Source: JACVRW01 sp040509755
GTDB lineage: Bacteria; Actinomycetota; Thermoleophilia; Solirubrobacterales; Thermoleophilaceae
Assembly (NCBI GenBank): GCA_040509755.1
Contig: JBEVKF010000019.1
Location: 1-10,640 of the forward strand
Direction: 5' to 3'
Length of the DNA: 10,640 nt
The position numbers and the translations under genes are program-made. Shown in pieces: positions 6,055 through 10,640 of this stretch (positions are counted from its first letter, which is position 1; the number at the start of each line of letters is the position of its first letter). The notes under the pieces were generated by a model, which had not been told where the DNA came from, made no database searches, and was given only the letters and a program-made list of their open reading frames with translations.

Positions 6055-6299
6055 GCGAGCACCACGGGATCTTCATCGCCGTCGAGGTCGCCGACTCCGC
6101 CCGCGCCGATGCCGAGCTTGCGAGAAAGCTCGAGGAGGCCTGCCCAGTCGACATCTTCGCTGCAGAGCCGCATGGCGTGCGGATCGTGGAGGAAAACCTC
6201 GACGAGTGCGTGCTCTGCGGGCTGTGCCTCGATGCCTCGCCGCCCGGCACGGTGCGCGTGGTCAAGCTCTACGACGACGGCGCGCTGCTCGAGCGCTGA
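6051..6299 (+). CDS. Small one-cluster [4Fe-4S] ferredoxin-like protein
   Basis: The 82-residue product has four cysteines placed as in one half of a bacterial 2[4Fe-4S] ferredoxin: C31 in ACPVDIF and C53, C56, C59 in CVLCGLC. In clostridial ferredoxins cluster II is held by exactly the first CP cysteine plus the second CxxCxxC; the remaining ligands, including the final CP cysteine (here SPP, S63), belong to cluster I and are lost. So a single [4Fe-4S] cluster is predicted. The first 25 residues form a strand and an acidic/basic helix in place of the first CxxCxxC. It is the last gene of the mcl-ligase operon, overlapping the ligase alpha stop (ATGA) with a strong Shine-Dalgarno. No reductase or ferredoxin-dependent enzyme is adjacent, so its partner is unknown. 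The gene is too short to be a fragment of a larger iron-sulfur enzyme. Confidence 0.82.
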   Translation: MSEHHGIFIAVEVADSARADAELARKLEEACPVDIFAAEPHGVRIVEENLDECVLCGLCLDASPPGTVRVVKLYDDGALLER

Positions 6300-6328
6300 G
6301 GACCCGGCGGCCCCGCTCAGGCGCGAGC
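6287..6328. terminator. Imperfect hairpin at convergent gene ends
   Basis: CTGAG (6296-6300) pairs with CTCAG (6316-6320) around a 15-base GC-rich loop. The stem can continue through GCG/CGC and GCTC/GAGC with small bulges (bases 6291-6292 and 6321). It spans the TGA of the ferredoxin gene and the end of the SCP2-like gene, which are only 17 bp apart. Weaker than the other two convergent hairpins. Confidence 0.35.
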
Positions 6329-6670
6329 GAGCTGGCGCTGAATGACGTTTCCGAGCAGCCGGGTCACCGCTGCGTCGCCGGTGACGCGCACGTGGCCATG
6401 CTCAAACGCGTCGGCCCAATCCTTGAGCGTGCCTTCCTCGGCCAACTCGTTGAACTGAGCCCGGCCCACCGCGACGTCGATGCGGGCGTCTCCGGCCGGA
6501 TCGCGGGTGACCTTCGGTCCCGGGACCTCCACGCGCCAGATCGGGGCGTCCCCGCCGCGGGCACGCAGCTCCACGCGCATGACGAGCTTGAGCTGGCCGA
6601 GCGACGGGACCTGCTCGGTGAGCCTCGCGATCGCCTGCTCGATCAATGCCTTGGTCTGTGTCGCCGACAT
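6317..6670 (-). CDS. SCP2-like sterol/lipid carrier domain protein
   Basis: The 117-residue product looks like a stand-alone SCP2 domain, a small alpha/beta fold with a hydrophobic tunnel for acyl chains or acyl-CoA. Supporting features are a central region with alternating strands (LVMRVEL at 29-35, IWRVEVPG at 44-51), then DARIDVAVGRAQFNELAEEG (61-80) and a Gxxx(V/I)xGD segment (HVRVTGDAAV at 93-102), followed by a helix ending QRQLARA. This matches the D-h-h...F..L..G....A...G...h.GD pattern of the SCP2 family (h = hydrophobic). Its ATG shares one base with the stop of the upstream acyl-CoA dehydrogenase (TGATG), so the two are co-translated, which fits a role in delivering acyl substrates. 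It is cytoplasmic, with no signal peptide. Which lipid it binds cannot be told. Confidence 0.72.
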   Translation of the reverse strand: MSATQTKALIEQAIARLTEQVPSLGQLKLVMRVELRARGGDAPIWRVEVPGPKVTRDPAGDARIDVAVGRAQFNELAEEGTLKDWADAFEHGHVRVTGDAAVTRLLGNVIQRQLARA

Positions 6671-7872
6671 CAGATCCGGTTGCGCTCGAGCAGCTTCTTC
6701 CCGATCACCATGCGCTGGATCTCCGAGGTGCCCTCGCCGATCAGCAGCAGCGGCGCGTCGCGGTAGAGGCGCTCGATCTCGTACTCCTTCGAGTAGCCGT
6801 AGCCGCCGTGGATGCGAAATGAGTCCTCGACGACCTCCTTGCCGATCTCCGAGGCAAACAGCTTGGCCATGCCGGCCTCGAGGTCGGAGCGCTCGCCCGC
6901 GTCCTTGAGTCGCGCGGCCTTCATGGTCAGCAGCCGGGCGGCCTCGATCTTGGTCGCCATGTCGGCGAGCTTGAACTGGACCGCCTGATGCTGAGCGATC
7001 GGCTTGCCGAAGGTCTTGCGCTCCTGCGAGTAGCGCAGCGCCAGCTCGAGCGCGCGCTGCGCGATGCCCACGCCGCGGGCTGCCACGTTCACCCGACCCA
7101 CCTCGAGCGCGTCCATCATCTGGCCAAAGCCCTTGTGCAGGCCGTTCTCCTCGCCGCCCAGGATGCGGTCGGGCGCACAGAAGTAGCCGTCGTAGACGAG
7201 CTCGGTCGACTCGACGCCCTTGTAGCCCATCTTCTTGATCTGCGGGGGGACCGTCAGCCCGGGGTTCTCGGCCTCGCCCGGGGTCTTCTCGGTGAGAAAG
7301 CAGGTCATTCCGCGGTGTGGCGGGTCTGCCTTCGGATCGGTCTTCATGAGCACGAACACGAGCCCCGAGCGCAGCCCGTTCGTGACCCACATCTTCTGGC
7401 CGTTGAGCTCCCAGTGGCCGTCATCCGTCTTCTTGGCGGTCGACTTGATGCCCTGGACGTCGGAGCCGACCTCCGGCTCGGACAGCGAGAACGCGGCGCG
7501 CAGCTCGCCCGTGGCCATTCGCGGGAGAAACTCCTTCTTCTGCTCGTCGGTGCCAAACTTCAAAAGCAGGTGAGAGCCGATGAAGTGGGTGTTGACGATC
7601 CCGGAGATCGAGATCCACCCGCGCGAGAGCTCCTCGACGATCATCGCGTAGGTCGTCAGGTCGAGCCCCATCCCGCCGTGCTCCTCCGGAATGGTCACGC
7701 CGAAGAGCCCGAGCTCCTTCATCTGCTCGACCACGTCCTCGGGGAACTTGTCCTCGTGGTCGTGCTCCTCGGCGATCGGGAGGACCTCGTTGTCGACGAA
7801 CTGGCGCACCATCTCGGTGATCGCCTTCTGCTCGTCGGTCTTCTCGGTGTAGGGGTTCGTGGCGATGGCCAT
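6670..7872 (-). CDS. Acyl-CoA dehydrogenase (FAD-dependent)
   Basis: The 400-residue product is a full-length acyl-CoA dehydrogenase that oxidises an acyl-CoA to the 2-enoyl-CoA and passes electrons to ETF. The N-terminal helical domain (8-125) is followed by the FAD/substrate strand domain with SLSEPEVGSD (129-138) and WVTNG (162-166), and the C-terminal helical domain with YSQERKTFGKPI (281-292) and RIHGGYGY (353-360). The expected catalytic base is E380 in IGEGTSEIQ, the usual site of short- and medium-chain enzymes. It lacks the long N-terminal extension of methylsuccinyl-CoA dehydrogenase, so it does not complete an ethylmalonyl-CoA pathway. No Shine-Dalgarno is evident; a TATCCT box (minus strand, 7885-7890) lies 12 bases upstream and could give a very short leader. 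It is followed by the SCP2-like gene with a 1-base overlap. The precise substrate is unknown. Confidence 0.94.
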   Translation of the reverse strand: MAIATNPYTEKTDEQKAITEMVRQFVDNEVLPIAEEHDHEDKFPEDVVEQMKELGLFGVTIPEEHGGMGLDLTTYAMIVEELSRGWISISGIVNTHFIGSHLLLKFGTDEQKKEFLPRMATGELRAAFSLSEPEVGSDVQGIKSTAKKTDDGHWELNGQKMWVTNGLRSGLVFVLMKTDPKADPPHRGMTCFLTEKTPGEAENPGLTVPPQIKKMGYKGVESTELVYDGYFCAPDRILGGEENGLHKGFGQMMDALEVGRVNVAARGVGIAQRALELALRYSQERKTFGKPIAQHQAVQFKLADMATKIEAARLLTMKAARLKDAGERSDLEAGMAKLFASEIGKEVVEDSFRIHGGYGYSKEYEIERLYRDAPLLLIGEGTSEIQRMVIGKKLLERNRI

Positions 7873-7906
7873 CGCGCCCCGCTAAGGATACTGCGGCGCT
7901 TGCGCG

Positions 7907-8479
7907 CTAGTAGCCGTTGGGATGGCGGGCTTCGAAGGCGCTCGAGCGGCGCAGCGACCTGCTCCAGCGCGGGCCGCTGCGCGGGCCGGGAGCGTCCGCG
8001 TCGCGCATCGAGGTGTCGAAGCGCAGGCCGGCCACCACGATGTACGCGTGGCCGCCGTGAGCATAGACGGTGATCCACTGGCCCGGGCCCGACTCGCCCC
8101 AGTCCATCAGGGCGCCGGAGGGGAGCGCGGAGCGCAGGAAGCGCCCGCCATAGAGAGCGTAGGAAACGGCGCCCGAGCAGTCGTAGCCCCTGTCGAGGCG
8201 GCTCGAGTAGGGCTTGTGGCCGCCACCGTAGATGTAGGGCTTCTCGACGAGCCGGTTGGCCGCCTCGATCACGCGTTTGACGCGCGTGGGTGCCGAGGCC
8301 GGGGCGATCACACGGCCGGCCACCAGCGTCGCCTCTTCTGGCGGCGGTGGCGGCGGCTCGAACGTGGCTCCGCCCGTGCCCGAGGCGGCCGAGGCATTCC
8401 CGGCGAGACCCATTACGAGCAGGCAGGCGGCCGCACACACGGCGCACAGCAACTTGATGTAGCTAACGGAGGGCGGCAT
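7907..8479 (-). CDS. Secreted NlpC/P60-like cell-wall hydrolase
   Basis: The 190-residue product begins with a signal peptide (hydrophobic 8-28, probable cut after NASA near 31), then a proline-rich linker (EPPPPPPEE, 41-49) and a compact NlpC/P60-like domain from about 65. The catalytic cysteine is C101 in GYDCSGAVSYAL and the likely histidine is H144 in HGGHAYIVVAG. The usual LPR-x-S-x2-Q and PGDLV-F segments are missing, replaced by SALPSGALMDWGESGPGQWITVYA, and the C-terminus has GPRW (169-172) and RHPNGY (185-190), which I recall as conserved in Thermoleophilia. It probably cuts a peptide bond in peptidoglycan, but this branch is uncharacterised. It is preceded by a c-di-AMP riboswitch, a typical arrangement for actinobacterial wall hydrolases. 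The ATG at 8479 is only 10 bases from the aptamer; GAAAGAGA is the only ribosome-site candidate. Confidence 0.83.
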   Translation of the reverse strand: MPPSVSYIKLLCAVCAAACLLVMGLAGNASAASGTGGATFEPPPPPPEEATLVAGRVIAPASAPTRVKRVIEAANRLVEKPYIYGGGHKPYSSRLDRGYDCSGAVSYALYGGRFLRSALPSGALMDWGESGPGQWITVYAHGGHAYIVVAGLRFDTSMRDADAPGPRSGPRWSRSLRRSSAFEARHPNGY

Positions 8480-8487
8480 TCTCTTTC

Positions 8488-8622
8488 GTACGCCTGCGGG
8501 GTTAGCTGACGGGCTCGCGCTGAAAGAGCTTGCGCGCCTCCTGAACTGGATCCAGGAGATTTGCCCCAGTGGCCAAGGCCACCTTTGGTTCCCCCGCTCC
8601 GCACTAGGCGGATTCGGCGTGA
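8488..8622 (-). ncRNA. Cyclic di-AMP riboswitch (ydaO/yuaA class)
   Basis: On the minus strand the leader of the NlpC/P60-like gene carries the hallmark conserved blocks of the ydaO/yuaA aptamer in order: GCCGAAUCCGCC, GCGGAGCGGGGGAACCA, GGGGCAAAUC, then CCCGUCAGCUAACC followed by GCAGGCGU. Pairings that fit are P1, ACGCC (8616-8620) with GGCGU (8490-8494); a CCGC/GCGG hairpin (8599-8611); a perfect GTGGCC/GGCCAC stem (8569-8582); and CTCCTG/CAGGAG (8538-8558). The class senses c-di-AMP and in actinobacteria commonly controls NlpC/P60 or Rpf-type cell-wall genes. No terminator fits in the 10 bases before the start codon, so control of translation initiation, rather than transcription termination, is inferred. 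Confidence 0.92.
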
Positions 8623-8661
8623 TCGCGAGGCTACCAGATGTTTCGGCGATGTTGCCTCGAG

Positions 8662-8679
8662 TGTCCAGTGAATGTCCAG
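8662..8679. repeat. Direct repeat TGTCCAG x2 in a divergent promoter region
   Basis: TGTCCAG occurs at 8662-8668 and 8673-8679, 11 bp apart start to start, i.e. one DNA turn. It sits between the riboswitch and the acyl-CoA synthetase start, where the promoters of both divergent genes must lie. Such spacing would suit a regulator binding one face of DNA, or the repeats may overlap the -35 region of the leftward promoter (minus strand CTGGACA). No regulator is known. Confidence 0.3.
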
Positions 8680-8734
8680 AACCATTCGCGCCTGCCGTAC
8701 CGGCTCCTCCCCGCTATGTGCAAACCTCGCCGCC

Positions 8735-10261
8735 GTGAACTTCGCGCTCGACGTGGTGGACGCCGCGGATCCGTCGCGTCTCGCGCTGATTGCCCTGGCG
8801 GCCGACGGCGAGCGTCGCGAGATCGTCTTCGGCGAGGTGGCGGACCGCTCGGCGCGGCTGGCGGGAGCGCTGGCAGGACGAGGGATCGGCCGCGGCGACG
8901 TCGTCATGACGCTGATTGGCAACCGCCCCGAATGGGCCTACGCGATGGTCGCGTGCTGGCGCCTCGGCGCGGTTGCCCAGCCGTGCACCGAGCAGCTGCG
9001 CTCGTCCGACCTTCGCACGCGCATGGAGCTGGTGGATCCGCGCGCCGTCGTGGCCGACGAGCGCGACCTCGCCACGCTCGAGCAAACCGGCTTCGACGGC
9101 GAGATCCTGGTCCTTCCCGACGATCGCCTGCTCGATGGCTGCGAGCCGGCACCCGCGGCGCAGCTCGGCCCCGGGGACCCGGCGCTGATCGTGTTCACCT
9201 CCGGGACCTCGGGGCAGCCCAAGCCGATCCGGCACGGGGCGCGCTACCTCGAGGGTCAGCGCGTGCAGGCCGAGCACTGGTACGGCGTCCGCGACGGCGA
9301 CCTGTGCTGGTGCACCGCTGCCAGCGGATGGTCACTGTCGGCCCGCAATGCCTTCGTGGCCGCGTGGCTGCGCGGCGGCGCCGCGGTGCTGCAGGACCGC
9401 CGCTTCGACCCTGCCGAGCGCCTGGAGGTGCTCGAGCGCGAGCGCGTCGACGTGCTCTGCAGGTCCCCCACGGAGTACCGCGCGATCGCCAAGCGCTGCG
9501 AGCTGGGCCCGCTTGCCGCGCTCCGCCACGCCGTCGCGGCCGGCGAGCCGCTCAACCCCGAGGTGGTGCGAGCGTGGGAGGAGGGCGTCGGGGTGGCTAT
9601 CCACGACGGCTACGGCCAGACCGAGACCGGCCACCTGACCGGCATGCCGATCGGGCCGCCGGTGCGGCCCGGCTCGATGGGCCGGCCGCTGCCGGGATTT
9701 CGCGCCTGGGTCGACGCGGGCGAGCTTGTGATCGACCCCTCGACCGTGCCGACCTTCTTCATCGACGGCCCGCGCGACGAGCCCTGGCACACCGGCGACC
9801 GCATTCGCGAGGACGAGGACGGCTACCTCTGGTTCGAGGGCCGCAGCGACGATGTGATCATCTCGGCCGGCTACCGCATCGGCCCCTTCGAGGTCGAGTC
9901 GGCGCTCATCTCGCATCCGGCGGTGGCCGAGGCGGCGGCGGTGGCAGCGCCGGACGAGGTGCGCGGACAGGTGGTTCGGGCGGTGATCGTCCTGCGCGAC
10001 GGCTACGAGCCGGGCGAGCGCCTGGCCGAGGAGCTCCAGGAGCACGTGAAGGGGCAGACGGCGCCCTACAAGTACCCACGCGTGGTCGAGTTCGCGGCCG
10101 AGCTCCCGAAGACGCCGAGCGGGAAGATCAAGCGCGCGGAGCTGCGCGGCGACTCGCCCGCCTGGGCCGCCAGGGCCGCCAGGGCCGCCGCGACCATGCC
10201 AGCCCCCGGGGCGCCCCCGGGCGGACACGATTGTCGACTTACCGGTCCCGGGGCCCGCTAA
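8735..10261 (+). CDS. AMP-forming acyl-CoA synthetase (ACSM/medium-chain-like)
   Basis: The 508-residue product is an ANL-superfamily enzyme that activates a carboxylic acid with ATP and CoA through an acyl-adenylate. Core motifs are complete: phosphate loop FTSGTSGQPKP (154-164), GWS (198-200), DGYGQTE (291-297), TGD (353-355), GRSDDVI (369-375) with the hinge aspartate, and catalytic K464 in PSGKIKR. It is shorter than acetyl-CoA synthetase (about 650) and close to ACSM or short/medium-chain enzymes. Start: the GTG at 8735 is chosen because family members begin close to VNFALDVVDAADP; an upstream in-frame ATG at 8672 would add 21 residues with no family resemblance and would place the start inside the divergent promoter. 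Neither has a Shine-Dalgarno. The last 35 residues after ELR are low-complexity, Ala/Pro-rich, and include a 3-copy DNA repeat. Substrate unknown. Confidence 0.92.
   Translation: MNFALDVVDAADPSRLALIALAADGERREIVFGEVADRSARLAGALAGRGIGRGDVVMTLIGNRPEWAYAMVACWRLGAVAQPCTEQLRSSDLRTRMELVDPRAVVADERDLATLEQTGFDGEILVLPDDRLLDGCEPAPAAQLGPGDPALIVFTSGTSGQPKPIRHGARYLEGQRVQAEHWYGVRDGDLCWCTAASGWSLSARNAFVAAWLRGGAAVLQDRRFDPAERLEVLERERVDVLCRSPTEYRAIAKRCELGPLAALRHAVAAGEPLNPEVVRAWEEGVGVAIHDGYGQTETGHLTGMPIGPPVRPGSMGRPLPGFRAWVDAGELVIDPSTVPTFFIDGPRDEPWHTGDRIREDEDGYLWFEGRSDDVIISAGYRIGPFEVESALISHPAVAEAAAVAAPDEVRGQVVRAVIVLRDGYEPGERLAEELQEHVKGQTAPYKYPRVVEFAAELPKTPSGKIKRAELRGDSPAWAARAARAAATMPAPGAPPGGHDCRLTGPGAR
10164..10190 (+). 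repeat. Three tandem 9-bp repeats in the acyl-CoA synthetase tail
   Basis: GGGCCGCCA is repeated at 10164-10172 and 10173-10181, with a third copy (last base G) at 10182-10190. The unit is in frame and encodes Ala-Ala-Arg repeats beyond the conserved end of the enzyme. It looks like a slippage-prone, low-complexity tail and may vary between strains. Confidence 0.6.
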
Positions 10262-10270
10262 CTCGACAAT
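10230..10270. terminator. 41-bp interrupted palindrome over the acyl-CoA synthetase stop codon
   Basis: ATTGTCGA (10230-10237) pairs perfectly with TCGACAAT (10263-10270); after a C.C mismatch TTA (10239-10241) pairs with TAA (10259-10261, the stop codon); after a second C.C mismatch CGG (10243-10245) pairs with CCG (10255-10257) around a 9-base loop. In all, 14 of 16 positions pair. It lies between convergent genes and is the best candidate for a two-way terminator, although it has no T-run; a protein-binding site is an alternative. Confidence 0.55.
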
Positions 10271-10299
10271 GGACGCCGGCGACGGCCGCGCCCGGGCCG

Positions 10300-10640
10300 C
10301 TAGCCCGCCGCCGCGAGGCGCTCGAGTGAGCGCTCCATGTTCTGGGCCACTTCGCGCTTTCCAAAGGCGCGGATAACCAGGCCGCGGATGCGCCCGGCGG
10401 GCTCTTGGCGGGAATGCAGCCTGACCCGCGTGCCCTCACCCTCGGGCTCGAGCCGGATCTCGAAGAGGGTCTCCGAGGCAAACCGCGGCGCCGGCTTGCC
10501 GTCGAGGCGCTCGGCCTCGTGGCGCCACGCGAGCACGCGGCCCTCCTCGCGTTCCACAACGACCTGGTCGACTTCGGAGCGCTTCTTGCCCCAGCGCCCG
10601 TAGATCCGCTGCCTGCGGCCCACCCCCTCGCCTTCGAGCA
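10300..10640 (-). CDS. SRPBCC-family (START/polyketide cyclase-like) protein, C-terminal fragment
   Basis: The frame is open from the right window edge to the TAG at 10302-10300, so the first part of the protein lies outside. A GTG at 10623 is an unlikely start because it falls inside an LEGEGVGRRQRIYG stretch typical of the G-x-G-x(3)-R strand in SRPBCC folds. The visible 112 or so residues continue with strands VDQVVVEREEGRVLAWRH, then FASETLFEIRLEPEGEGTRVRLHSRQEPAG, and a long C-terminal helix (FGKREVAQNMERSLERL), which is the order expected for the last half of the START/Bet v1-like helix-grip fold. These proteins bind hydrophobic ligands or lipids in a cavity; the ligand cannot be read from sequence. 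It is convergent with the acyl-CoA synthetase, with a 41-bp palindrome between them. Confidence 0.72.
   Translation of the reverse strand, partial: LEGEGVGRRQRIYGRWGKKRSEVDQVVVEREEGRVLAWRHEAERLDGKPAPRFASETLFEIRLEPEGEGTRVRLHSRQEPAGRIRGLVIRAFGKREVAQNMERSLERLAAAG

Noticed and set aside
4989..6299. Frame joining the end of ligase beta through ligase alpha to the ferredoxin, as if the ferredoxin were part of a larger protein
   Set aside because: Only the last 82 codons are protein-like. The ATG at 6051 has a strong Shine-Dalgarno and overlaps the alpha-subunit stop, so the upstream part is a shadow.
2865..6299. A complete ethylmalonyl-CoA pathway or 3-hydroxypropionate bicycle
   Set aside because: Crotonyl-CoA carboxylase/reductase, methylsuccinyl-CoA dehydrogenase (long N-terminal type), mesaconyl-CoA transferase and propionyl-CoA carboxylase are not in the window; only the lyase and a possible hydratase are shared.
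6317..7390. A single long minus-strand frame that would fuse a 5' extension to the SCP2-like protein
   Set aside because: The upstream part is a frame-shifted shadow of the dehydrogenase; the SCP2-like gene begins at the ATG overlapping the dehydrogenase stop.
7891..7909. Short GCGC-GCAA-GCGC hairpin after the NlpC/P60 stop as a terminator
   Set aside because: The stem is only 4 bp with no T-run, in very GC-rich DNA; too weak to call. Read-through into the acyl-CoA dehydrogenase gene is equally likely.
6988..8073. Plus-strand open frame of about 361 codons opposite the acyl-CoA dehydrogenase
   Set aside because: Leu/Arg/His/Asp-rich antisense shadow; the minus-strand frame carries all dehydrogenase motifs.

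Overview
This is a high-GC window with codon usage dominated by G/C at third positions, many GTG starts, 1-4 bp gene overlaps and apparent leaderless starts. The gene families fit a soil-type actinobacterium of the Thermoleophilia/Solirubrobacterales kind: an NlpC/P60-like protein with a GPRW...RHPxG tail behind a c-di-AMP riboswitch, a short acyl-CoA synthetase of the ACSM type, an SCP2-like protein and TolB-like PD40 proteins. The taxonomic call is inference from family resemblance; there is no rRNA or marker gene here.

Layout. 1-452 (+): 3' end of a secreted or surface-type hypothetical protein, followed by a terminator-like hairpin. 598-1545 (+): secreted TolB/PD40 beta-propeller protein, convergent with 1557-2237 (-), a six-helix membrane protein of unknown function. 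2300-2824 (-): MaoC-type enoyl-CoA hydratase. It is divergent, across only 40 bp, from a four-gene operon at 2865-6299 (+): malyl-CoA lyase, CoA-ligase beta subunit, CoA-ligase alpha subunit and a one-cluster ferredoxin, each joined by a 4-bp stop/start overlap. 6317-8479 (-): SCP2-like protein, acyl-CoA dehydrogenase and NlpC/P60-like protein, the last preceded by a c-di-AMP (ydaO/yuaA) riboswitch at about 8488-8622. 8735-10261 (+): AMP-forming acyl-CoA synthetase, convergent with 10300-10640 (-), an SRPBCC-domain protein cut by the window end.

How the genes may work together. The centre of the window is a CoA-ester carbon module. The ligase could charge malate (or a related dicarboxylate) with CoA, and the lyase could split malyl-CoA to acetyl-CoA and glyoxylate, or run in reverse and conserve the thioester energy as ATP. 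The divergent MaoC hydratase could interconvert mesaconyl-CoA (or itaconyl-CoA) with a methylmalyl/citramalyl-type CoA ester that the same lyase cleaves. The ferredoxin at the operon end has no obvious redox partner in the window. The acyl-CoA dehydrogenase, SCP2-like protein and acyl-CoA synthetase add fatty or short-chain acyl-CoA metabolism. Substrate assignments are inference; family assignments are firm.

The most interesting points are the lyase-ligase-ferredoxin operon with a divergent ligase beta subunit, the back-to-back leaderless promoters between it and the hydratase gene, the riboswitch abutting its start codon with a complementary element inside the coding region, and hairpins that enclose or abut stop codons at all three convergent gene junctions. 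No CRISPR array, insertion sequence, tRNA or rRNA was seen. There is no gene-free stretch over 300 bases; the longest (8480-8734) is largely the riboswitch.
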